Source of the DNA: Spirochaetales bacterium
Lineage (GTDB): Bacteria; Spirochaetota; Spirochaetia; Sphaerochaetales; Sphaerochaetaceae
Direction: 5' to 3'
Length of the DNA stretch: 12,957 nt
Assembly (NCBI GenBank): GCA_017632495.1
Contig: JAGBRG010000297.1
Location: 1 to 12,957, forward strand
The notes under the pieces are model-generated. The model worked only from the letters and a program-made list of their open reading frames with translations, ran no database searches and had not been told where the DNA came from. Below, piece after piece: positions 6,735-12,957 of the stretch (position 1 is its first letter; each line of letters starts with the position of its first letter). Position numbers and translations under genes: made by a program.

Positions 6735-8908
6735 TGACAACACACAAAGTTCTGATTACATCCCTCTACGGAGGAGTTTCAGGAGGAAAGCTTCGCTACT
6801 ACTACAGCGAAAAGGAAGACAAGGTCTCATATTGTGACGCCCTTCTCTCCGCAGAAGCCAGCTGTAAGTATGTTCTTGCACACCATATCATCGATGAGAT
6901 CGTCACATTCGGTTCCAAGTCAACATTTGACGATGGCGACGGACTCAAATCCCTTCTTCTCAAGGAAGGAAGCTCATTCTATGCCTCCGGCGTCAAAGAC
7001 ATGTCCACATACAGCCTGTTCAGATACAGACTTTCCGAGTACCTTGATGAGGTCAATATCGAAGAGCAGGATATCCAGGAGCTTTTAAACGATGACGAAA
7101 AGGCCAAAGTCGATGCTTTTGTTGAAAAGTTCTTCTACAGCGAGGACAACTCGGATAAGACAACACGCTACAACCGCTTCTTCGACCATCTGATGCAGGA
7201 TGCAAATCTCCGAGATTCCTTTATCAACAATCTCAAGGAAGCAGTCCCTGAAGCAAAGGAAGATCCGGATCGGTTCCTCACATGGACATTCCAGAAGCTT
7301 TACACCGAGATGAAAAGCTCTGCCAAGCTTGAGCTCCTTGAGGCAAACTCACAGGTCAAGATCAGATTCATTCCTGTTGCCAAGGATGACGAGGAAGGAA
7401 CCTTTATCGAGAACTTCACGAAAATCATGAATGAAATCATGGCTGAAGGAAATGACAAGATTGAGCTTTACATCTGTGTCCAGAGCGACGATGCATCGGA
7501 TACCTACGTTCTGATTAACCTGATGAACCTGATCAAGGCAATGCCTGATGCAAACATAAGCGTTGCAAGAGTCATCACAACAACAAAGAACCCTGAAGAC
7601 GCAGTTGCCGTCATTTCCGATGATACGTTCAAGTTCGGAGTCTCAGACCTTGTCTCAGGAACAAGAGCATTTTTGCAGTACGGCAAGACCGATATGCTTT
7701 TGGATTTCTGGCACAAGGCAGGCATTAACAATCCTGAAATCGAAAGACTTCTCTATGCAATGAGAAATATCGACTATGGAATTTCCCTTTGCGATGTCAC
7801 GGACATCATGAGAGGAATCAAGAGCCTCAGAGACCTTCTGAAGGACGTTAAGGAATTCAAGGGCGATACATTCGTTGAGCGCTTCTTCGAAATGATTGTA
7901 AGCGGAATCAAACAGGACTACGGCTCACTTGTCGAAAGTGATGAGATAGTCTTCATCGACCTTGTTAAGTGGGCATACAAGAAAGGTTTCTGGCAGCAGA
8001 CTCTGACACTGATTGAATCCCGTGCACCTGAAGACATTGTCGACAGAGGTTTCTTGTACTACAGCAACTCCCCCGAACGTTCACAGGAAGTTCTTAAGGT
8101 CCTTGCCCAGATTTACTATGACTTCAAGCCTTATGAAAAGTACAAGATGGATGATATCTCCCACTACTACGTCAAATTCTTCGGAAGAGGAAAAGTACCT
8201 CACATTGATGACGCAAAGGCCTACCAGATGGCATATGCCGAATCCAGAATCGATGAGCTGACCACAGATGATCCTAACACGGTCAAAGCACTCACCCTCT
8301 GTCCGGACCATGAAGCCCTCAGGGACATGCTGTTCTCCTACTACTACATCGGCGATGTCAGAAACGCCACGAACCATGCATCAGAGGAGTTCTCAGGCTT
8401 CTCTTCCGTCATGCATGACTCTGATGTCAGCGAGAGAATGAATACCATCGTCAAGTCGATCGAGTACTTCATCCACTGCTATGACAATGTCACTGAGCTT
8501 GTTGAAAAGAGCGGAAAGAAGGTCGATGTGGCCAAAATCGAGCACAGCGAGCTGGTTTCCTACTCCAAGAAGCTCAAGCCGCGCTTCTACAATGACCACA
8601 GGAACAACGACCGCAGAAATGATGACCGCAGAAACGACAATGGTCAGGGCCAGAATAACGGCCAGGGAAACAATGGTCAGGGTCAGCAGGACCAGAACAA
8701 CAACGGCCAGAATAACAACGGTCAGAACCAGCAGGGTCAGAGCACCAATGGCCAGGGCAACCAGCACCACGGACACAACAACTACTGGCGTCATCACGGA
8801 AACAGAAACTCCAATGACAACAGGAATCAGAACCAGAACCAGAACAATGTTCAAAACAATAATGGTCAGAACAACAGTGACCAAGTTGTATGGAGGAGTA
8901 ACGATTAA
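6734..8908 (+). CDS. CARF-HEPN protein, Csx1/TM1812-like, with Gln/Asn-rich tail
   Basis: This 724-residue protein is probably a ligand-sensing ribonuclease. TM1812-type Csx1 proteins bind cyclic oligoadenylate with a CARF domain and cut RNA with a HEPN domain; that activity is inferred here. The start KVLITSLYGG (5-14), followed by a Tyr-rich strand, matches the first CARF strand and glycine turn of the family. A second CARF-like strand, KIELYICVQ (242-250), precedes a helix, but DxTHG is absent. WAYKKGFWQQTLTLIESR (413-430) strongly resembles the family's conserved helix with a QQ(A/T)LTL core. The helical C-terminal domain ends in YYYIGDVRNATNHA (536-549), whose RNATNH (543-548) fits the HEPN RNxxxH motif. 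An Arg-Asn-Asp patch (621-635) and a Gln/Asn-rich tail (636-717) follow. It lies in an operon with an ABCG-like transporter, with TAATG junctions on both sides. A catalytically inactive sensor is the main alternative. Confidence 0.75.
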   Translation: MTTHKVLITSLYGGVSGGKLRYYYSEKEDKVSYCDALLSAEASCKYVLAHHIIDEIVTFGSKSTFDDGDGLKSLLLKEGSSFYASGVKDMSTYSLFRYRLSEYLDEVNIEEQDIQELLNDDEKAKVDAFVEKFFYSEDNSDKTTRYNRFFDHLMQDANLRDSFINNLKEAVPEAKEDPDRFLTWTFQKLYTEMKSSAKLELLEANSQVKIRFIPVAKDDEEGTFIENFTKIMNEIMAEGNDKIELYICVQSDDASDTYVLINLMNLIKAMPDANISVARVITTTKNPEDAVAVISDDTFKFGVSDLVSGTRAFLQYGKTDMLLDFWHKAGINNPEIERLLYAMRNIDYGISLCDVTDIMRGIKSLRDLLKDVKEFKGDTFVERFFEMIVSGIKQDYGSLVESDEIVFIDLVKWAYKKGFWQQTLTLIESRAPEDIVDRGFLYYSNSPERSQEVLKVLAQIYYDFKPYEKYKMDDISHYYVKFFGRGKVPHIDDAKAYQMAYAESRIDELTTDDPNTVKALTLCPDHEALRDMLFSYYYIGDVRNATNHASEEFSGFSSVMHDSDVSERMNTIVKSIEYFIHCYDNVTELVEKSGKKVDVAKIEHSELVSYSKKLKPRFYNDHRNNDRRNDDRRNDNGQGQNNGQGNNGQGQQDQNNNGQNNNGQNQQGQSTNGQGNQHHGHNNYWRHHGNRNSNDNRNQNQNQNNVQNNNGQNNSDQVVWRSND
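8360..8377 (+). other. HEPN ribonuclease motif RNxxxH (codons 543-548)
   Basis: These six codons encode Arg-Asn-Ala-Thr-Asn-His. HEPN ribonucleases use the Arg and His of an R-x4-6-H motif, most often RNxxxH, at the dimer interface. The placement in the last helical part of the protein, after a Tyr-rich helix, is that expected for Csx1-type proteins. Confidence 0.7.
8591..8880 (+). repeat. Degenerate Asn-Gly-Gln codon repeats encoding the low-complexity tail
   Basis: The 3' end of the CARF-HEPN gene carries short imperfect repeats. First come two tandem copies of Asp-Arg-Arg-Asn near codons 626-635. Seven Asn-Gly-Gln triplets follow, at codons 636, 642, 647, 657, 662, 672 and 710, mixed with Gln-Asn runs and a His/Tyr/Trp island around 678-690. 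Synonymous codons vary (ggt/ggc, aac/aat), so this is not a recent exact tandem expansion. The composition is like disordered or prion-like segments. Confidence 0.85.
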
Positions 8909-10275
8909 TGTATTTCAGTTCAACCATAGAGACCTGGTTTGATCTTCTGCTGTATCTGTTTACAGGGTATACAGGTCTTTACAGTATCTTCGGAATTCTT
9001 GAGATTATAGGTCTGTTCTTCATGTTCAGGAAATCCGGCGTGAAATCCTTCTGGGCTTTCATCCCGTTTGCACGTGCCTACCAACTTGCAAAATGTGCGG
9101 ACAGAGAGGAAGAAGGACGCATTCTGACTGTTTCCACATTCCTGCTGTTTCTCATAAACTTCTTGGGTGACTACATCGAATCGCCTATTATGGCTCTTAT
9201 CGTATACTTTGCCGTATTGGCCCTGGCTACGATAGTACTCATCTATGAAATCAGAATCTATGCAGGACTTGTGGAGGTCTACAAAACAACGAAGCTCTGG
9301 ATTGTGGCATGGCTCGCTCTGGGTGGTCCCATAGCCATTTACTGGGGTCTCAGCAAGAAGCTAGTTCCTTCCATGAAGGTTGAGGATCTGAAGAAGGACG
9401 CCATAGAAATGGCATCCGGAAGGCACATCATCAACAGGATGGACAACGGCCTTGCAGTAGGAATCCAGGAAAGGACCGTCATGGAGTTCTTCCATAAGAA
9501 GTATCTTCTCAGGGACATCAACTTCTACATCAAGCCCGGCCGCATGGTTCTTCTTCTCGGAGGTTCAGGTGCCGGAAAGACGACACTGCTCAATGCCATT
9601 ATCGGTTACGAGAAAGCAAAGGCGGATGTAATTCTTAACGGAACCAATGTCTACGAGAAATACCGCAAGATGATCTATGAGGTAGGCTTTGTTCCACAGC
9701 AGAATCTTATCCGCGGAAAGGACACAATAGAGCATACCCTTCTTGATACAGCCAAGCTTCGTCTTCCTTCAAATGTCACTGCAAAGGAAAGAAAGGACCG
9801 CGTAAACGAGGTCATGGACATCTTCGGCCTTACTCCCAGCAAGACACACTTTGTGGACAAGCTGTCAGGCGGCCAGAAGAGAAGACTTTCCATTGCAATG
9901 GAACTTCTTTCCAACCCTTCCCTCTTTATCCTTGATGAGCCGGATTCAGGCCTTGACGGTGTCATGGCCCGAGAGCTTATGACACAGCTCAGGTCCATTG
10001 CAGACCAGGGTAAGATTGTCATTGTCATCACCCATACTCCTGACAGAGTCATTGACCTGTTCGACGATGTCATAGTCCTTGCAAAGGACAGCCACAGAAC
10101 CGGACGCCTTGCATTCTTCGGTGAAATTGATGAAGCAAGATCTTTCTTCGGAAAAGACAGCATGGAGAAGATCGTACAGTCAATCAACTCCACTTCCGTA
10201 GGTGGCGAAGGACGGGCCGATGAGTTTGTCCTGAAGTACGCTACAGAGCAGAACAAGGAGGTGGCAAATGGCTGA
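8908..10275 (+). CDS. ABCG-like ABC transporter ATPase with N-terminal four-span membrane domain
   Basis: This 455-residue protein joins a membrane domain to an ABC ATPase domain. Residues 1-150 hold about four spans (roughly 14-40, 73-89, 93-117, 130-147). The segment FMFRKSGVKSFWAFIPFARAY (38-58) resembles the loop of small DUF5684-like membrane proteins. The ATPase (about 190-410) has Walker A GGSGAGKTT (218-226), Q-loop PQQN (263-266), signature LSGGQKRRLS (319-328), Walker B LFILDEPDSGLD (339-350) and switch His 376, all intact. The signature with KRR and the DSGLD D-loop are typical of ABCG-type ATPases. ABCG proteins usually have ATPase then permease in one chain; here the permease is the next gene. 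The start overlaps the CARF-HEPN stop as TAATG, with GGAGGAG about 10 bp upstream. Export of a lipid, drug or signal is plausible but not shown. Confidence 0.88.
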   Translation: MYFSSTIETWFDLLLYLFTGYTGLYSIFGILEIIGLFFMFRKSGVKSFWAFIPFARAYQLAKCADREEEGRILTVSTFLLFLINFLGDYIESPIMALIVYFAVLALATIVLIYEIRIYAGLVEVYKTTKLWIVAWLALGGPIAIYWGLSKKLVPSMKVEDLKKDAIEMASGRHIINRMDNGLAVGIQERTVMEFFHKKYLLRDINFYIKPGRMVLLLGGSGAGKTTLLNAIIGYEKAKADVILNGTNVYEKYRKMIYEVGFVPQQNLIRGKDTIEHTLLDTAKLRLPSNVTAKERKDRVNEVMDIFGLTPSKTHFVDKLSGGQKRRLSIAMELLSNPSLFILDEPDSGLDGVMARELMTQLRSIADQGKIVIVITHTPDRVIDLFDDVIVLAKDSHRTGRLAFFGEIDEARSFFGKDSMEKIVQSINSTSVGGEGRADEFVLKYATEQNKEVANG

Positions 10276-11437
10276 GAACAGCACAACAAGAAAAATCAGA
10301 CACAGAGGAAGATTCGAGCAGATCGGAATCTACCTTGTGAAATTCATGAGACTCTTCGTCTATCAGAACGACTGGAAGGTTCTTCCCATGGCAATTGTCA
10401 TCGCAGGTCTTGTGTCCCTTGTCGTCAGACGTGACTTCTTCGTCACAATGGAGGGAACTCTCAAAGGCGCACTTGCCCTCTCCTGTATTGCTATCTGGAA
10501 CGGATTCTTCAACTCGATTCAGGTCATCTGCCGTGAACGTGAAATCATCAAAAGAGAACACCGCTCAGGACTTCACATCTCCTCCTACATTGTGTCTCAC
10601 ATGATTTATCAGGCACTTTTATGTCTGGTTCAGACTGTTCTGACTATCTACACATGCAAGATGATGGGAATCAAGTTCCCCAAAGAAGGACTTTTTTCGA
10701 AATGGATGATGGTGGATGTTGGAGTCACGGTATTTCTGATTTCCTATTCAGCAGACATGATATCGCTTTGGATATCTACACTTGTCCATAACACCACAAC
10801 GGCCATGTCCATCATGCCGTTCATCCTCATTGCCCAGCTTGTCTTCTCAGGCGGAATCTTCCAGCTCCCTGCATGGAGCAACAGCATTTCAAAACTCATG
10901 ATCTCCCACTACGGAGTCCGCTGCATCGCCGCCCAGGCTGACTACAACAACAGGCCCATGGTCACTGCGTGGAACACACTTGTGAAGATGGAGAACAACG
11001 ATCTTGAGGTGGCCTTCACCCTTGACGAGCTTATGGTGATGCTCAATGACGATGAGAATGACAATGTGGTCAAGCTTCTGAGCACAAACGACATAGGAAA
11101 GAAGATCAAAGACACACTGAAAGACTATGACGTTGATAAGAAGGTTATCGTCAACGCCATAATCCAAGCCATCAAAAGCGATCCTCAGTATGAGGCGATG
11201 AAGGACCAGAAGATCACAATCTTCAAGGTCAAGGTCAAGGACGTCATCAACGCCATAGGAAGGGATAGGGTCAGAGACTATCTTCAGTACACAACAGCTC
11301 AGGCTACACAGAATCCCGACTATGCCATGACTGAGGACAACATAGCTCGGATGTGGCTGGCCTTTTTGATGGTCATCGCCCTGTTTGCAACTCTGTCAGT
11401 AGTCTGCCTTGAGTTCATTGACAAGGACAAGCGCTAG
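10268..11437 (+). CDS. ABCG-type (ABC2_membrane) permease with large acidic/basic insert
   Basis: This 389-residue protein is the transmembrane partner of the preceding ATPase; the genes overlap by 8 nt, and AAGGAGG stands 6 bp before its ATG. Membrane spans are near residues 38-54, 64-86, 106-128, 147-171, 179-200 and 361-381. The segment ICREREIIKREHRSGLHIS (87-105) after span 2 is the ABCG-family coupling-helix pattern (REr..f.rE...g.y). SYIVSHMIYQ and FSGGIFQLP (193-201) also fit. Between spans 5 and 6 there is a charged insert of about 130 residues (225-358), predicted from topology to face the periplasm and larger than usual for this loop. The 3' end overlaps convergent nanE by 23 bp, leaving no room for a separate terminator. 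Likely exporter subunit, cargo unknown. Confidence 0.85.
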   Translation: MAENSTTRKIRHRGRFEQIGIYLVKFMRLFVYQNDWKVLPMAIVIAGLVSLVVRRDFFVTMEGTLKGALALSCIAIWNGFFNSIQVICREREIIKREHRSGLHISSYIVSHMIYQALLCLVQTVLTIYTCKMMGIKFPKEGLFSKWMMVDVGVTVFLISYSADMISLWISTLVHNTTTAMSIMPFILIAQLVFSGGIFQLPAWSNSISKLMISHYGVRCIAAQADYNNRPMVTAWNTLVKMENNDLEVAFTLDELMVMLNDDENDNVVKLLSTNDIGKKIKDTLKDYDVDKKVIVNAIIQAIKSDPQYEAMKDQKITIFKVKVKDVINAIGRDRVRDYLQYTTAQATQNPDYAMTEDNIARMWLAFLMVIALFATLSVVCLEFIDKDKR

Positions 11438-12119
11438 CAAGTGCTTCAGCATAGCGCTTTGTTATCAGCTGAGGCCTTGTGATTGCAGAGCCTACCACAA
11501 CGGCAAAGGCTCCGCATTCAATGGCTTTCTTAGCTTCGGAAGGTTCCCAGATACCGCCCTCGGCGATGAAGGGAACCTTCAGTTTTTTCTTAAGCTGCAT
11601 AAAGAGATCGAAATCCGGAATCTTCACTCCCTTGGTAGCGGGGGTATAGCTTCTCATCGTTGTTCCGACAATATCAAAGCCGATATCCTGTGCATGAAGG
11701 CATTCCTCAAGCGTTGAGCAGTCTGCCATGAAAAGCTGCGTAGGATAAGCTTTTCTTGCCTTAGAGAACACATCATCCAAGCTCATGTTGTTCGGATGCA
11801 TTCTGTCTGTTGCATCCATGGCAATTATCTCACAGCCGCAGGCAGCCATCTGGTCTATCTCAACCATGGTGGGAGTGATGTAGACATCGCTGTCAATGTA
11901 GTCCTTCTTGCAAAGACCTATCACAGGAAGGTCCACTACACTTTTAATCTCATTCACATCCTCAGCCGTGTTTGCCCTGATTCCCCCTGCTCCGCCTTCT
12001 AACGCGGCCTTGGCCATGCGTCCCATGATGAAGGAGCTGTGAAGAGGCTCATGATCCAGAGCCTGACAGGAAACAATAAGGCGTCCTTTTAAAGCTTCAA
12101 GAATCTCTTCTCTTTTCAT
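11415..12119 (-). CDS. nanE: Putative N-acetylmannosamine-6-phosphate 2-epimerase
   Basis: NanE converts N-acetylmannosamine-6-phosphate to N-acetylglucosamine-6-phosphate in sialic acid and ManNAc breakdown, in the cytoplasm. The 234-residue length is standard for this TIM-barrel enzyme. Family landmarks in order are IVSCQALDHEPLH (15-27), GGAGGIRAN (42-50), IGLCKKDY (67-74) with the expected catalytic Lys71, then VYITPT (79-84), MADCST (131-136), IAEGGI (185-190) with Glu187, and VVGSAITRPQ (208-217). Nothing essential appears missing. It starts 12 bp after the beta-barrel gene's stop with only a weak AGG upstream, so translation is probably coupled. No nanA, nanK or sialic acid transporter is in view; the rest of the pathway would have to be elsewhere. 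The last residues (ASACPCQ) are encoded in the overlap with the convergent permease. Confidence 0.93.
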   Translation of the reverse strand: MKREEILEALKGRLIVSCQALDHEPLHSSFIMGRMAKAALEGGAGGIRANTAEDVNEIKSVVDLPVIGLCKKDYIDSDVYITPTMVEIDQMAACGCEIIAMDATDRMHPNNMSLDDVFSKARKAYPTQLFMADCSTLEECLHAQDIGFDIVGTTMRSYTPATKGVKIPDFDLFMQLKKKLKVPFIAEGGIWEPSEAKKAIECGAFAVVVGSAITRPQLITKRYAEALASACPCQ

Positions 12120-12131
12120 GCTGAGCCTGCT

Positions 12132-12824
12132 TCAGAAGACGTACTTCAAGCCGAGCTTTGCACTCAGGCTGACTCCGAAACCAAAACCTGTTCGGGTTTC
12201 AATCCTCTTGTATCCGTCCAGCTCTAAAGCAGACTGCATGTTGGTAATCAGAGTAATGTCCGGAATCACGGTCAGGTTTACAGAAATGTGATTGACAATC
12301 TTGTAGCTTGCCTCTGCATACAGGGCAATGCCCAAGGCAGTGACGGACTTTGTTTCCTCCTGCACGCCATCAATCAGCTTGCCTGTCATCCAGTCTAATG
12401 AAATACCGCCTCCGAAATAGAAGTTGAACTTTGTATCAAAAGTATGGTGCCGCATCAGAATCAGATGACCCTTCATTCCAACGCTGCCCTTCACTGTCTC
12501 TGTCTCAGTCGGATGCTTTTCACCCTTGAACTTAAAGCCGTTTGAGAAAAAGAAGTCCAGACCCATATAGGAGTACCAGCCCTCTGTCAGGAAATTGGGT
12601 ATGGCCGAAAGATCAAATGCCATTCCGGCACTGAGACCGAAACCGAACTTGCTGTTGTCAAAAGCAGTCTTGCCTTCATTGAATTTGCCATTTGCATACA
12701 TAATGTCGTATCCGCCACCGATGCGGATGGACTCAACGAATTTCTTTGAATCGGAATCCTGTGCAAAAGCAAAAGAAAGTGACAGTACAAGCACCAGAAG
12801 AACTGCAATAGTTGTTTTTTTCAT
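12132..12824 (-). CDS. Small outer-membrane beta-barrel protein (hypothetical)
   Basis: This is an exported protein of 230 residues from the ATG at 12822-12824, preceded by GAGGGG at 6 bp. A longer start at 12857 would place 11 residues before the signal peptide and is rejected. Residues 1-21 (MKKTTIAVLLVLVLSLSFAFA) are a Sec signal ending in AFA, with no lipobox. The mature part alternates polar and hydrophobic or aromatic residues in short strands with Gly-rich turns (RIGGGYDIMYANG, FYFGGGISLDW, FGFGVSLSAKLGLKYVF). It ends in Phe, the usual beta-signal for outer-membrane insertion. These are traits of eight- to ten-strand barrels. I cannot name a family or cargo. With nanE directly downstream, a surface role in sugar acquisition is a guess only. 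Confidence 0.75.
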   Translation of the reverse strand: MKKTTIAVLLVLVLSLSFAFAQDSDSKKFVESIRIGGGYDIMYANGKFNEGKTAFDNSKFGFGLSAGMAFDLSAIPNFLTEGWYSYMGLDFFFSNGFKFKGEKHPTETETVKGSVGMKGHLILMRHHTFDTKFNFYFGGGISLDWMTGKLIDGVQEETKSVTALGIALYAEASYKIVNHISVNLTVIPDITLITNMQSALELDGYKRIETRTGFGFGVSLSAKLGLKYVF

Positions 12825-12834
12825 TTCAAACCCC

Positions 12835-12957
12835 TCAGATTGTGAACATGAATACATGATTGTCGATAATTACGTAGGCCAGCTCTCCGTCATCAGAAAG
12901 CTCTATAACATGGCCGCTGAATTTATAAGTTCCGCTTGATTTGGATTTATCATCGGA
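12835..12957 (-). CDS. C-terminal 40 residues of an unidentified beta-rich protein (cut by window edge)
   Basis: An open frame enters from the right edge and stops at TGA (12835-12837). It was translated by hand because no start lies in the window. The 40 residues include SGTYKFSGHVIELSDDGELA and then YVIIDNHVFMFTI, two short-strand units of the form GTYxxSGxxIxLxDDG. These resemble lipocalin-like secreted or lipoprotein domains, but the fragment is too short for a firm family. Its stop lies 10 bp before the start codon of the beta-barrel gene, and the GAGGGG ribosome binding site of that gene overlaps the stop, so the two are probably cotranscribed. Confidence 0.6.
   Translation of the reverse strand, partial: SDDKSKSSGTYKFSGHVIELSDDGELAYVIIDNHVFMFTI

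Noticed and set aside
8633..8869. Repeats considered as a CRISPR array or minisatellite
   Set aside because: Units are a few codons long, irregular and in frame inside a gene, with synonymous differences. There are no spacers and no long exact repeat.
8393..8884. A 163-codon frame on the minus strand made largely of Val, Leu and Ile
   Set aside because: It is the antisense of the Gln/Asn-rich tail: Asn and Gln codons read in reverse give Val, Leu and Ile codons. It has no ribosome binding site and looks hydrophobic only because of the repeats opposite.

Overview
The window most likely comes from a host-associated spirochaete, possibly of the Sphaerochaeta/Treponema group. The main clue is the start of the binding protein at 2207-3415, whose signal peptide ends in FA followed by NGASEA, a run I associate with exported proteins of that group. 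A signal-peptide-bearing beta-barrel protein ending in Phe points to an outer membrane, and a NanE epimerase fits a mucosal lifestyle. This taxonomic call is inference. No rRNA, tRNA, CRISPR array, transposase or integrase was seen, and no gene-free stretch exceeds 300 bp.

Left block, minus strand (1-4790). In transcription order: a CDF-type cation efflux protein (3672-4790), an unlisted 39-codon ORF for a small membrane peptide with a strong ribosome binding site (3531-3650), then an ABC importer. The importer consists of a DUF3798-type periplasmic binding protein (2207-3415), a double-NBD sugar-type ATPase (484-2088) and the first 157 residues of a permease (1-472). Between binding protein and ATPase lie two perfect 10-bp-stem hairpins in tandem. 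An operator-like palindrome sits just downstream of an extended -10 box in front of the binding protein.

Central block, plus strand (4876-11437). An orphan 135-aa protein is followed by four tightly packed genes: a MATE efflux pump, a 724-aa protein, an ABC ATPase with its own N-terminal membrane domain, and an ABCG-type permease. The junctions are TAATG, TAATG and an 8-nt overlap, so at least the last four are probably one operon. The 724-aa protein is the highlight. It looks like a Csx1/TM1812-type CARF protein with a C-terminal HEPN motif (RNATNH, matching RNxxxH), followed by an Arg-Asn-Asp patch and a Gln/Asn-rich tail. No CRISPR array or other cas gene is in view. A predicted nucleotide-sensing RNase made together with a membrane-anchored ABCG-like exporter is the best candidate here for an undescribed system.

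Right block, minus strand (11415-12957). In transcription order: the C-terminus of an unidentified beta-rich protein, a small outer-membrane beta-barrel protein, and NanE (N-acetylmannosamine-6-phosphate 2-epimerase). These are spaced by about 10 bp and probably cotranscribed. NanE converges on the ABCG-type permease with a 23-bp overlap of the two coding 3' ends.
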